NCBI GenBank assembly: GCA_009760855.2
Contig: WPIO01000008.1
Span: forward strand, 697,501-761,500
Length of the DNA: 64,000 nt
DNA from: Cristatella mucedo
Lineage: Eukaryota > Bryozoa > Phylactolaemata > Cristatellidae
Direction of reading: 5' to 3'
Shown one piece after another: positions 54,001-64,000 of the stretch; positions within the stretch are counted from its first letter, which is position 1, and every line of letters begins with the position of its first letter. Made by a program: the position numbers and the translations under genes. The notes under the pieces were generated by a model that did no database searches, was not told the origin of the DNA, and worked only from the letters and a program-made list of their open reading frames with translations.

Positions 54001-57000
54001 CCTCCTCCTCCTCCTCCTCGTTGTCTGATGCTACTAGATCCCGCAAGCCATCCTCATCCTCCACTCCCTTCTCTTCGTACTTGATCTTTTTTACACGGCC
54101 CTCCACGTCGGAATCGCTAAAAAAAAGAGCAACAACACGCAATGACCAAACTGGTGGAACCATTTTGTTACAACGGAACTAGTGCATGATGCACAATAAG
54201 CATCTATGCGTGCCAATCGGGGCAAGGTGCTTTCTTTACACAGTTCCAAAAGCAGGAATACTGACTCTACCTTTCTGAGGTGTCAGACATATAGTCAACT
54301 TCGCGGTCATCTTCGTCGCCATCATCGCTATCCTCTACAGCTTCCTCATCAGAGTCTACTTTCTCCTTCTTAACTTTCTTTTTCTGTGACGATTTTCCCT
54401 TCCCCTTTGCACCTAAAATTCAGCATTACATAAATCTGCTCTATATATTTATTAGCAATGTGGTCGGGTCATTAAGTGTAATAGCAAGAAACAGAGCTCG
54501 ACATCGGTGCTAAAGCAGCCCAAGAGTAAGCCTGGCTGCATGGCAACCACTGAGTGAAGACAGAACTTCCGAACCACTGATTATCGAGAAATAGCACTCA
54601 CTTCCGTGGTTTCAAATAAGTCTTTTGCAGCTTAAGCACGGGAGTCTTGCCTTCTCATGGTAAAGTAAAGGATAGCTGATTAAACAGTCTCGATGTTTCT
54701 ACAGTCTCATTTATTTAGCAGCAGAGGAGCCTTAGCAGCTACCACCCTACTTCCAAGGGCAACTACAGATTAGATTGCATGCTCAAGCAAGGACTCAAAC
54801 TCACGACCCGGGTCACAAAGTGTGAGCACCCCTGGGCTAAGAACAAGGGAAAGACTTCCGGACTCCTTTATGCAAAAGCAATGCTTTCTTTCTCTTGAGT
54901 GGCCAAGAGTAGCCGAGTTCACCTAAAGAATTCTGAAGTTGCACTAGATGTTTTGAAACTTCCCCATTGAGATGTGCATAGAATATTAGCACAAATTGCC
55001 AACTCAAAGAAGTGCCTGAAGCATTTTATGCCTTGCTGGTGGTCCATGTCTTGTCTACTGCAAGCAGGAGTGATAAAGCTTTCTTTTAGTTGTATATTAA
55101 TGAGGCTGTTGAATCAGCTAACCTTAATTTATTTTAGTTATGTTGTCGAATCTGGATTCCAAGGTCCTTACCTAAGTAAGAGCTGGTAGCAGGACTTTGG
55201 CTGATCAATTGATACCAAGCATAACTGGGTCGTCCTCAGCGCTGTCGTGGCTTTTGGGGTAACACCGACACCCAAAGGCAAGAAGCATACAAAGACTCAC
55301 CAGTCCCACAGCTTCAAAAGTGCTTAACCAGACTGCCTTAATCGTCCGATCACTAAGATGAGATCATTGGTCAATGACTTCTATATAGGATACTCATGTT
55401 TTGCTATTCGGCACTCTACCAAAAAAGCAAGAAGCTTCTACTGACTCTTGAGACAGGTGGGTCACCCCAAGTAGTTGAATTAAAATTATTACTAGCTGAT
55501 TTAACAGCCTCTTTTGTATAGCAACAGAAAAGCCTTTGCGGCTATCACCACCGCTTGCAGTGGCGATACAAGATTCGAACCCATGACATCAGAACCGAAG
55601 TCGCAAAAAGAAACTGCCTTACCAAGTGTGCCATCACGGCTCACCTAGTAGTCGGACCGTGGAGTATCTTGGACAGCTTCCAGATTGAGCAGCAACATTT
55701 AGTTTTCTTTCTCTCACTGCCTACGAGGTCATCGAGGCATTCACAGAGCAGCAAAACTCCATACTCTCTATTCTCGGTATTCCACCGACTTGCTGACAAA
55801 AGCATTGGTTGCTAGCGGTAAGCTCCTTGGTAACACGTACGAACAACTTTAGCCTCCGTGAAAACTGACTTGGTGCCAGTATTTACGATGGGTAGGACAC
55901 TACAGAGCTCTAGTGATAGGGCTACAATTAAGGGGGAAGTGTTACAATAACAAGTGGTCTTCGTACAGACACCCTAAGAGAACTAAATGTCAATTCAGAC
56001 ACTCTACGTCTTGCTGCAAGAGAATCAACAACCACGGATAGTGTGCTATGCTGTACATGGAAAGTATGTGACCAACGTTTTCCATCTCGAATGGTTAGCA
56101 ATTGTGCCGGCTACTGGCTGACGATTCAGAAGCTGGTTTGCAGTGGCAGCACGGAAGGAAAGAAGGAAAGCAGAAGCTCAAACAGTGTGGTGCCAGTATA
56201 GCATTGCTCTCACACCATGCTTGCCTTTAAATCTCCGTGGCCTCCTTTACAATTGGATTTGCTGGCAGCCGGTTCACAGGGTGTGCCAACAGTCTACTGT
56301 CAACATTTGCCACTTAATCGAGTGTCCAAAGAACAAAAATTGAGTGATTTCCTTCATTATTTGATAGTTTCGGAGAACAGTTTGGCTCCTTGTGTCATGT
56401 GACTGTAGGCCTTCCTCCAGCCATAGCAAGCTGTGTCTCCCCGGGTCAGCAGCTAGCGACCGCATGCACTCGTTGGTTTCCACGTCTGCCAATGGCTTCC
56501 TATCTGGTATTTTCCATCCTGACTTCTTAGCTGCTAATGCACAAATTTCTGTAAACCCCCTCTTCAGATATCCAAGCTTAGTATCGTGTATCCAGTGGCC
56601 AATTAAACAAGTCTCAAAACATTCCCATGGACCGTATCGAACAGTTGTAGCACCTTTCCATATCTCCCTACAAAAGGCCACACAGGGAAGCAATCTATAT
56701 AAATTAAATAATATTAACAAAAACAATGTGTTTAGCATAGAACCATAAGAAAACCAAATCTCCATCAGGGCGTTTACAACCCACACTAAGAGAAGCAATA
56801 ACCAAGAGTTAATGACAAGCAAGATTTCAATCTTTAGCTACTACCACCTTCATTTCCTAATACCACACTACAGCACACAAGTATCAAGCTTAGATAAGCT
56901 TGCAAGACCACACACGAAGAAACTCGGGGCCACTGGTTAGTATGACCCCAAGTTAGTAAAATGCACGGCATCATGCATAGGTAAGCTTGCAGGGAACACG

Positions 57001-60000
57001 AGAAAAAAAAAAAGACAAGCTCACTGGGACGAATAGAAAGCTGAGCTGAACAGATGCATCTTTAGCTCATACTTTAATGATGCAAAGTAAATGCAGGTGG
57101 TGTCAGAAGCCGGATGCAAATTATACACTTTCGGTGCATGCGACCATAAAAAATTGAAATTTAGTGTGCAGATTGGGAAGACGACTGGAGGCTGATCAGT
57201 GCTGTCGATATGAAGGCGATACGATGCAACCAGCCAATTTCAATTACTAGCTGAATGGCAGCACTTTTCCCAACCATTTCGAAAATATGCACACCAACAT
57301 ACGGATCTGGATTTACACAATGGAAGCCTGCACACGTGGAATCACCCAGACTTCACCGAATGCTACTATATTTTGCAACTTTAGTGCAGCAAGCAATATT
57401 GTGAAGCTACAAACAGGATGTGCAGAAGAAGCAGAATGAACTACCAGCATGTCTTGCAATTGCCAAACAATGCATACAGAATGGCAGGGAGTAAGATGGT
57501 AAAGAGAGTGAGCTCACATGACACCCACCCTCACCGATTGGGACTCAGACCACGTGAGTAAATGGAGTATATGCTTTAAATTCCGGGCCTCACAAAGGCA
57601 GCAAAAAATATACAAAACTCGACATGTCACCTTTGTTCTTCTTTTCTTTGTCACCTTCTTCGCCGCTTTCGTCCTTGTCTTCATCCTCGTCCGACATCTC
57701 TGCCCAGTCTTCCATTTCAGTCAGCATCTATTGGTTCATCGAGAACAAACATGGCTGGACACGAATCACCACACCAGCAAAGCACCATCTCATGAAAATA
57801 CAAACTTCTCTGGGCCCACACCAGGCAAGAAAGAGCCACGACTTGACTGCATTGTCACTGCATAATAATAATAATCATAATAATGCATTTGATATCGTAC
57901 CCTCAGAGAACTCTCTTTCTAGGAAGTTTACATCTGATGCAAAGAAAGCACGATCGGATGGTTAGTGGTAGCATGTTCAATAAACAAGAATACCGTGGTT
58001 AGGGGTGACACACACAGGCTCAGCATGCAAGTGTGGTTAGTGGCAGCATGCACAGTATCAGCACGCATAAGAACATAAAGGACCAATCAAAGGGACCCAC
58101 TAAATGCTGCCCTAAATAGGTGTTTTTGTTAGTTCTTTTCAAATGTGGGAAAGTCAGGGGATGTTCTGACGCAAGTCGGGAGCGAGTGTCAGGCTTTGGG
58201 AGCATACGAACTAAACGCACGGTCTCCAAAGGATTTGAGGTTTGTACAAGGCATTGGTAAACTGCTGGATTCCGAAAAAAGCGAGTGGTACGTTGCTTAG
58301 CCTGGTGGGGGAGCATATATGATAAGTAGGCTGGAGCCAAAGAATGAAGCATGATTTTACTTACTATTCTATTGCGTATCACTTTGCAGCAAATGTAAAG
58401 CGCCTAGAAAGAGATTAAGTTCTCTGAGGGCGCTTTATCAAGTGCAATGTTATTATTATTATTATTAAGTAACCTAAAAGTGAGCGACAAAACCTTGAAG
58501 TCGATCCGTTGCTTGACTGGAAGCCAGTGCAGGTCAGTGAGAAGTGGTGAGATGTGGCAACTGCGATGCTCACTACAGATAATCCTAGCCGCAGAGTTTT
58601 GCACCAGCTGTAAGCATCTGAGTGCACAGGCCGGCAGGCCAGCAAGCAGTGAGTTACAGAAGTCAAGTGGACCAATTTAGATGTGGCATCCCTGTCTAAA
58701 CAAGTCCGAATTTTAGCAATGTTATGAGCTGAAAGTAGGCAGACTTGACTGTGGAGCTGATGTGGTAGTCTAATGGAAGGTCACTTTGGAACATAACACC
58801 TAGATTTCGTGAAGATTGAACAGGAGATATGCTGGCAGAGTCGATTTTGAGCATTAGCCTTTCCAATTTCTGAATCATACCTGGTTTGTCCACAACTAGT
58901 AAGTTGGTTTTATCACCATTCAATTTAAGAAAGTTTGCTGCCATCCAAGTGCAGATGTCATCAATACATGCAGCAAGGGAGTTAAGAGAATTCGACCTGC
59001 TGGAGGGCTGGGAGGGATCAAGCAAAGGTACAACCGAGTGTCATCCGCATAGAAGTGAAAGCCTAGATTGTGCTTGGCATTCACGTCGGCAAGAGGGAGA
59101 GTATAAACCACACAGCCACTCACCAGCCCTCGACCTTTCTTCTTGCCCTGCTTTAATTTGCCTTTATTATCCCCATCCTCAGCGGCTGCCGCTCCATCTT
59201 CATCTTCCAGGTTGCCATCTTCAGCTTTTAGACGGCGCCTCATCATAATGGAAAACATGTTAAGGGTTTTGTCACGTCTATAACAAAGAAAGAAATGTCA
59301 GGCCAGACTAAAAACTTGCCACTCGATAAGGAACTCTGCTGGCAAACATGCACTACAGACCAGTCTGAGCTGAATCAGAATACAGTCGACTTCGTCTATA
59401 AGAATATGCACGGGCCGGCAAATGGCCGTTTTTACAAGTGGAGTATTTCCATATGAGTGAGACTATAGCTAGAATAAATCTAGGACACGGAACTGCTATT
59501 CCTATACGCGATATTCTTACACACACAGTCGACTGTGCGTGGTACTAAATTGCCAGCTACATGTATACACCAAGAGTAGTGATATTTCCTTCCACACAAT
59601 GCCTAAATCGAGCAGAGCACGGGGTAAGTTAATGACCCCATGAGGTGCCAAACTAGGCATTTACTTAAGTGTTTGGCTGCTTACAAATGCAGGATTCAGA
59701 CTTTAGTATTTCTTGATTATTCTATTTCAGAATGGGCCAAGGACTAAATAAAGTTGCGCAATTCTGACTCATGCAATTGCACATGGGAAGTAGGGCAAAC
59801 AGATGGGCAGAGCAAACAGTAAACACGTGCTCGTATGCTCCGAAGGTCAGGAACAGAAGAACTATATATAAAGCTCACTATCTCGGGTGGATGCTGATTC
59901 TGCAAGTCCCGCTAGAACTGGCATATCTAATTGTGATGTGTGTTGCAACAACACCCACTTTGGATTGGAATCCTGCAGTGGGCGATCCTTTATCACCGCT

Positions 60001-62450
60001 GCAAGCGGTGGTGATAGCAGTAAAGAATCTTCTGTTGCTACACAAAAGAGGCTGTTAAATCAGCTAGTATATTTTTAATTAGGCTGGTCTGAAAAGTACT
60101 GATGAATATGTGGATATAAACATGCACGCACACTGCACCTACATATATAATGCCATCACAGTGGGAAGTGTTCATAAAAGCTTAATAAAAACTGGGGTAA
60201 GGCTGCTACGATCAAACAATGGAGGCCACAGCATTACAAAACTGTAGCATGAAAGCCAAGATCATTGCAATGCCGAAAGAGTTAAAAATATAATATAATT
60301 CATTTATATAGCGCCCCAAGAGAACTTAATCTCTATTCAGGCGCTTCACATATGCCTCGGGGCTCGAGCCCACGACCTCAGTCAGACCTTGGTCGGGGCG
60401 AGCACCGCTAGACCAAACCAGCTCGGCTAGTTACAAGTAGCTAAGCTGTGGGTACATAGTCTGGTGGTCCAAGCAGGGGTACATGTCAACAGCACTGGGC
60501 TTGACAATGTGCATTACGTTCCACTGTGCTTTACTGATTTTTCTCACGATTTTGAATAGTTTCTAGAACAAGACCAGGTCTTCGCCTAAGGTTAGAAAGC
60601 TTGCACTTCACGACCAAGATCGTGGGTTTGAAACATGCAGCCAGCAATTATTTCTTGTTTCTTGCATGTTCTATAAATACGGCAGCTAAGGCTCTTCCGC
60701 TGCTGTAGAAATTAACCTGCTGAATGAGCTACTCTTATAAATTCATTTTACGACTCAACCCCAAAACAACTGAATGTAGACAAGGTGAATAAGGACTTGC
60801 AGAGTAGAAAGTAGAAGCTGCAGCAAGTGACCCAACAGTCGGTGCCCCAGGTTCACGTGGCTTCTGAGAGCTCAGCCCTTTTGCAATAAATGCCACAGAG
60901 GCACATCACTAGTCAACATTAAGCCAGCTTATTATTACTACCCGCTTGTTTTGCACAGTTCACCTCTTGCTAGCCCAAGCTTATTCACTCATCGTAGACG
61001 TCAGAGATTCGTATGGACCAAATTTATCGTCTTGCCCGTTTGTCTCCTATGCTCTGAATCAGGGACAACTGCACACTCTCATCTGCAGCTGAGCTCGGCC
61101 GAGAAGGGCTCCATAGCAACAGCTTTGGGCAAAGCTATCAAAAAAACGGTAAAACTGCAAGAGAGAGAAAGAAAGAGCTAGAGAGAGAGGGAAGCAGCCA
61201 AAGCAGAGCAGCAAGCGAGGGCCACATTTCTCCACTCCCCATACAGGCCAACAAAGCTGCTAGGCTGAAGAGCAAACAAAGATGACCGCCGCCTACCAAT
61301 GCAGAATTGTTGCCCAGAGAGGGCGGCAGAGGCGCCGGCGCGCATGCGCACCGCGCACTTACCGGCTATACTCCTCCTCAGCTTCCTCTGCATTCAGGCA
61401 CTTGTAGTTTATGACGGGAGTGAACTGGTACCAGTTGTCCACCGGACTGGCCTCAAAAGCGCCGTCGGGAGACTGCATGAACAGGAAGTAGGAGGCGTTC
61501 TCGGCAACACCGCCCTCGCGTATGCCGCGGTATCTGCAAGTCGCGAGTGGGGCGGCAGGCATCACCGACTGGTGCTCTGGTGCCGGACGGCCGAGAGAGC
61601 ACAGCTGCTGACGACAGCACGACGGCAGCAGGGGTTTCGGCAGGACGCTCGGGTCACCAAGTGTAGGGTGGTGTGGGTCAACTTACCTTTTAGCCGCCTT
61701 GCCGGGTCCGGCCTTCATTAGCCACGGCTGATCGTCTGGGTTGTACTTCCGCAGAGTTATGCCGAACTTCTTGCGCCGGGCCTCGTCTTTCAGCTCACGG
61801 CCAAACTCGCTGCCGGCACCAAACTTGGGCATCGCCTCGAGGTGGTACGCCGACTTGAAATCCTTCAGGTTGTTTTCTCTTTGCAGAACCACCTGCGGCG
61901 ATTGCGAGCGAGCTTGCGTTGAACAGCCTGACTTTCCGGAGCGAGGTGATGCCCGTGCAATCAGCAGCACGCACGTGCAATCAGCAGCACCCACTTGGCA
62001 GCAGGGGCAAAGGAGACAGAGCCAAGGACCAAGCGGAGTTTCCAGCTGAGGCTGCATGGGGTACCACCACCACCGACCCCCCCCCCCATCGTACCAAGAA
62101 AGCAATCGAGATCAAACAACAGCAGCAGCTCAGCCTGTGCGTACCGGTGCCATGGTGGTGAATTCCACCTTTGATTCCACGTTAAACTTCATGATGCTGT
62201 ATTTTTTCTGCTTGTCTCTGAAAAAGCACGGCAGCCACTAAAAGCATGAGCTGTTGCAAATTTGGAGGAGGGGGACCAGTACAGCTATAATTGGGCCACC
62301 GGCTTCGACGCCGACGAGGCAGCAGCAGAGGGTTGCCTACTTGCTCATCCTAACGGTGTACTCGAGCACTCCCGGAGTGGCGGAAGCTGCTGCTGACGAG
62401 GAAGACGCCGAGGTGCTGCTGCTGCCAGGGGCAGAAGCCGACACAGCAGG
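48040..62450 (-). CDS. GTF2F1: TFIIF large subunit, RAP74 (GTF2F1)
   Basis: TFIIF subunit alpha, which with RAP30 recruits RNA polymerase II to promoters and stimulates elongation. Eleven exons fit by splice site and phase: 62341-62450, 62145-62217, 61687-61892, 61363-61533, 59124-59277, 57631-57727, 54271-54412, 53908-54116, 53708-53811, 50556-50842, 48040-48247 (TGA). They encode 586 residues, against 517 in human. Residues ~25-190 form the RAP30-dimerisation fold (LEYTVRMS, KKYSIMKFNV, FGAGSEFGRELKDEARRKKF, DDQPWLMK, SPDGAFEASPVDNWY, AEEAEEEY). Residues ~190-515 are acidic and Lys/Ser-rich (EDSDDGDEDDREVDYMSD). Residues ~518-586 are the C-terminal winged helix that binds FCP1 (EEALRRYLMRKPMTTKDLLQ, then KKTGLSNEELV). 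The initiator exon is unresolved: the 62450 exon starts in phase 0 with no in-frame ATG. Introns hold LINEs, SINE-B copies and a hAT element. Confidence 0.95.
48404..48525 (+). mobile_element. LINE fragment, family A-like
   Basis: CTGTCTCGACTTCTGTAACTC, GGTGCGAAACTCTGCAGCTC and GTCGTGAGCG match the DFCNSLL to RLVCRER segment. It is diverged and truncated at both ends, in the last GTF2F1 intron. Confidence 0.75.
48526..48700 (-). mobile_element. LINE RT fragment
   Basis: The complement reads FRASRSSGSVLLRVYDLVSA and VLDLSEAFDT, an RT motif A typical of L2/CR1 elements. One frameshift is present. The family (B or a third) is undecided. Confidence 0.7.
48955..49050. repeat. GGA-rich tract
   Basis: Repeated GGAGGA, GGAAGG and GGGG runs, a possible G-quadruplex former, in the last GTF2F1 intron just upstream of a LINE. 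Confidence 0.8.
49230..50535 (+). mobile_element. LINE family A, RT to 3' end
   Basis: The longest family A copy, in the last GTF2F1 intron in antisense. It shows TALQWFRSYLSGRLQSIDVN, YGVPQESVLGSVLFTVYTLP, a mutated catalytic box (FHTDDTQLYLC in place of YADD), then SRLDFCNSLLTGLPACAT, HSLAPAYLSDLLPHQ and the hairpin with ATTATTATTA. It ends about 20 bp from the donor of the penultimate exon. Stops and frameshifts make it inactive. Confidence 0.94.
52300..52697. mobile_element. Non-autonomous hAT element (MITE-like)
   Basis: A 398-bp element with terminal inverted repeats: left CAGGGGTCAGCAAACC, right end complement CAGAGGACGGCAAACT, 12 of 16 matching. It is flanked by an 8-bp direct repeat with one mismatch (CTTTAGAG left, CTTAAGAG right). 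TIRs starting CAG and 8-bp duplications are hallmarks of the hAT superfamily. No transposase frame is present. Inner copies of TAGGCCGGA occur near 52,598-52,665. Confidence 0.75.
53421..53560 (+). mobile_element. SINE-B copy
   Basis: Head GGGCCGTGATGGCCCAGAAG, then GAACGAGGTCGTGGGTTCGA and GGTGATAGCCATTAAGGC. The tail is lost. It lies in a GTF2F1 intron, about 150 bp downstream of exon 53708-53811 in the transcript sense. Confidence 0.88.
54673..54840 (-). mobile_element. SINE-B copy, degenerate
   Basis: AGCTGATTAAACAGTCTCG, AGGAGCCTTAGCAGCTACCA and GGACTCAAACTCACGACC preserve the order of the family. In a GTF2F1 intron. Confidence 0.75.
55491..55647 (-). mobile_element. SINE-B copy
   Basis: AGCTGATTTAACAGCCTC, GCGGCTATCACCACCGCTTG, AGATTCGAACCCATGACATC and a head complement ending GCCATCACGGCTCACC. 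In a GTF2F1 intron. Confidence 0.9.
55960..57630. other. GTF2F1 intron, unique with two LINE/SINE tail remnants
   Basis: Tail-like complements occur at 55965-56020 (CACCCTAAGAGAACTAAATG) and 56725-56780 (ACCATAAGAAAACCAAATCT). The rest is unassigned AT-rich DNA. A minus-strand frame of 182 codons (56274-56822) has no recognised domain. Confidence 0.4.
57863..59107 (-). mobile_element. LINE family A, antisense to plus strand, in GTF2F1 intron
   Basis: Reading on the minus strand from 59,107: VYTLPLADVNAKHNLGFHF, YADDTRLYLC, WMAANFLKLNGDKTNLLV, then HISPLLTDLHWLPVKQRI, HSLAPAYLSYMLPHQ and the 3' untranslated part ending at (ATT)n near 57,863. A plus-strand family A tail (58,350-58,467) is inserted in it. 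Same orientation as the GTF2F1 transcript. Confidence 0.92.
58350..58467 (+). mobile_element. LINE A tail nested in the LINE A copy
   Basis: CATGATTTTACTTACTATTC, GCAGCAAATGTAAAGCGCC, AGAAAGAGATTAAGTTCTC and (ATT)n, opposite in orientation to the host LINE. The host reads AATGAAG on the left and AAGTAACCTAAAAG on the right, so the break is precise with a duplication of about 3 bp (AAG). Confidence 0.9.
59967..60068 (+). mobile_element. SINE-B copy, 5' truncated
   Basis: Starts within the tRNA-like region (GGAATCCTGCAGTGGGCGAT). It then has CGCTGCAAGCGGTGGTGATA and a perfect tail GAGGCTGTTAAATCAGCTAG. In a GTF2F1 intron. Confidence 0.88.
60295..60427 (-). mobile_element. SINE-A copy
   Basis: ATTCATTTATATAGCGCCCC, AGAGAACTTAATCTCTATTC, GCGCTTCACATATGCC, GGGCTCGAGCCCACGACCTC and a head complement. 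In a GTF2F1 intron. Confidence 0.92.
60590..60735 (+). mobile_element. SINE-B copy, degenerate
   Basis: CTTCACGACCAAGATCGTGG, GTTTGAAAC, GGCAGCTAAGGCTCTTCCGC and CTGCTGAATGAGCT keep the family order. In a GTF2F1 intron. Confidence 0.7.
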
Positions 62451-62614
62451 CTGAACAAGAAAACAGTTTTGCGAGCAACGACAGAGCAAGGACAGCACAG
62501 CCGGATGCAGAAAGAAATGCAGAATGCACAACTAGACAGGCAATTACCGCGAGTGCCAAAAAAAAGCGAGCGTCGAAGGGGGCGCCAGAGGCCGGATCTG
62601 AGGTGGGCAATAAC

Positions 62615-63205
62615 AATATTTCATAATAATACTACATCTGCGTAGCTAGCACCCCCAGTGAACCAAATCTCTTTCTAGTCACTTCAGATGATGCAAAGGA
62701 AGCATGATCAAATGGTTAGTGGTAACATGCACAGGATGCACAAGTATAATAAAGTTGGAGGTATATGCACACTGTCAAATTATAAATATGGTAAGTGGTA
62801 ACATGCCGCGGTGTCAGCACATACAGGCAGATTTAGTAAACATCACAAGGACTCACCAAATGCTGTGAGTAACAGATGCCGTTTTACCGTTTTTTAAATG
62901 TCAAGCCGGTAGGGGAAGGATGATGTCGTGACATCAGCCAGGAGTGAGTTCCCGGTTTTGGGAGCACAAGAACCAAAGGCACGACTACACAGGATTTGAG
63001 GTTGGTTCGAGGCATAGCCGAACGATTAGAGCCAGAAGAGCGCGTGGTACGATGCCTAGTCTTATTGGACAGCAGTTCGGATAGGTAGGCTGGAGCAAGA
63101 GAATTAAAGGGATCTGAAAGTAAGTGAAACAACCTTGAAGTCGATAAGCTACTTGATTCGGAGCCAGTGCAAGTCGGCGAGAAGTGGTGTGATGTGGCAA
63201 CTGCG
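62615..63205 (-). mobile_element. LINE family A, diverged 3' part
   Basis: On the minus strand: SCHITPLLADLHWL, then NSLAPAYLSELLSNKTRHRT and the 3' untranslated block. It ends with a decayed hairpin and TTATTATGAAA near 62,620. It is diverged like the 21.7-kb copy. It lies just 5' of the GTF2F1 exon at 62,450. Confidence 0.88.
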
Positions 63206-63226
63206 AGTGACTAATAGAAATCTTAC

Positions 63227-63403
63227 CGGTCGTTTCCTCTTTTCAGAACCGCCTGCAGATAGCGATTGCCTAGGATTGCCTCCCCCTCTCGTCGCCCAAC
63301 GGTCAGAGCACTTGCAGAACCCCGGCACTCGACAGCAATGCGCATTCCCAATCGGCCAATCCCACGTCAGCGAACGGTTGGCAAAAGTTCGAGGTCTGTC
63401 CAT
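63227..63403 (-). CDS. Possible GTF2F1 first exon
   Basis: An ATG (AATATGGAC) opens 59 codons ending in phase 0 at a GTAAGA donor, which is what the 62,450 exon requires. The reading ends GGSEKRKRP. A different frame of the same segment (MRIAVECRGSASALTVG) is equally protein-like but ends in the wrong phase. On the opposite strand the same bases are flanked by a good acceptor (TTTCCTCTTTTCAG, 63246) and donor (GTACGT, 63475). The assignment is therefore tentative. Confidence 0.25.
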
Positions 63404-63618
63404 ATTGACTAGAATTGCGCACAAGCATGCGAATAGCCCTCCACCACCGCATCCCCAAACAACGACAAATTAAGGTACGTCGCCATTTAGTTGCTTCCAT
63501 CGTGAGGCAGACCCAAGGATGCTCAGAATATTTCGATTCTGAAAGCCGCCGACGGTGGGACGAATACATCTAAACCTATTTGAAAAACCTAAACCTATCT
63601 GAAAGCCGCCGACCAAAA

Positions 63619-63684
63619 ATTTAACCTTTTAGTCGGCGACGGTGGGACGAATACATCGGCTAGCCGATTAAAAGGTTAAACCTT
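63619..63684. repeat. 18-bp inverted repeat with duplicated neighbour
   Basis: TTTAACCTTTTAGTCGGC and GCCGATTAAAAGGTTAAA are complementary except for one base, separated by about 30 bp. The block CGACGGTGGGACGAATACATC inside is also found at 63551-63571. Confidence 0.85.
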
Positions 63685-63787
63685 AAGCTCGACGTAACAT
63701 CGCAGCACAATGCCGCTGATGCTCACAGCGAGCAACGGCACCATACCGGTCGGCCTGAATTTATGGGCGACGATTTATGATACTCAC

Positions 63788-64000
63788 GGCTTTTCCACTG
63801 CACCGAGAGCGGGAAGGTGGGATGGGGGAAGAGCGGCAGGCAGACGATAAAGCATCCTAGCGTGAAAGAGGCTTCTCGCGAGAGCAACGAAACATTGCCC
63901 TCTACACTCAAAAGGAAATTCGATATTCCGATGCTCAGCATTCCTCGGGATGCCGAGCTCATCTTCTCGAACAGCTGCGCGACGAGTGCCACTTCATTCT
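63788..64000 (-). CDS. Possible exon running off the right edge
   Basis: About 70 codons are open from the window edge to a GTGAGT donor at 63787. The reading contains LVAQLFEKMSSASRGMLSIG and NFLLSVEGNVSLLSREASFT. No family is recognised. It could be a neighbouring gene or an upstream part of GTF2F1. Confidence 0.28.

Noticed and set aside
62350-62616. GTF2F1 first exon at 62,554-62,616 (donor GTAATT after CACTCGCG)
   Set aside because: The donor gives the right phase, but the frame has no ATG, only TTG; the in-sequence ATG reads in a phase that does not match the next exon.

Overview
The window is nuclear DNA of an animal, most likely a non-vertebrate metazoan. Three genes have multi-exon structures with GT-AG introns whose phases agree, and their closest relatives are animal proteins: GTF2F1, TMEM18 and an IQ-motif coiled-coil protein. 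More than half of the rest is LINE and tRNA-derived SINE debris plus very long CT/GA, GT and TA microsatellites. The phylum cannot be fixed from sequence alone. There is no sign of prokaryotic or viral gene organisation.

Layout. 1-3,791 (+): the 3' part of an IQ-motif protein (IQCE-like), entering from the left edge. 3,800-8,590: intergenic, with a GA tract and a SINE. 8,592-13,172 (+): a complete five-exon TMEM18, whose second intron carries a ~590-bp CT tract, a LINE tail and a SINE. 13,173-17,600: mostly unique DNA, including an unidentified minus-strand candidate gene (16,388-17,169). 17,800-28,000: LINE and SINE territory. 29,698-30,754: two small candidate genes facing each other, about 70 bp apart. 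31,200-33,300: GT tract and SINEs. 33,400-37,900: a GC/CpG-rich block with candidate gene ends on both strands, a 48-bp tandem repeat and a degenerate tandem duplication. 38,200-48,000: LINE copies, several nested. 48,040-62,450 (-), perhaps to 63,403: GTF2F1, the large subunit of TFIIF, at least 12 exons, with large introns full of LINEs, SINEs and a non-autonomous hAT element. 63,788-64,000 (-): a possible exon running off the right edge.

Repeats. Two L2/CR1-like non-LTR families are seen. Family A (at least 15 copies or tails) ends in a conserved hairpin followed by (ATT)n. SINE-A is a tRNA-derived element whose 3' tail resembles that of family A, so it was probably mobilised by that LINE's machinery. 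SINE-B is a second tRNA-derived family with an unrelated tail. Family B LINE has a different 3' end. Nested insertions give a relative chronology: B is older than A at 43.4-47.2 kb, and a long A copy is older than an A tail at 58.3 kb.

GTF2F1 acts in RNA polymerase II initiation and elongation, TMEM18 in the nuclear envelope, and the IQ protein probably binds calmodulin at cilia. They share no evident pathway and look like unrelated neighbours.
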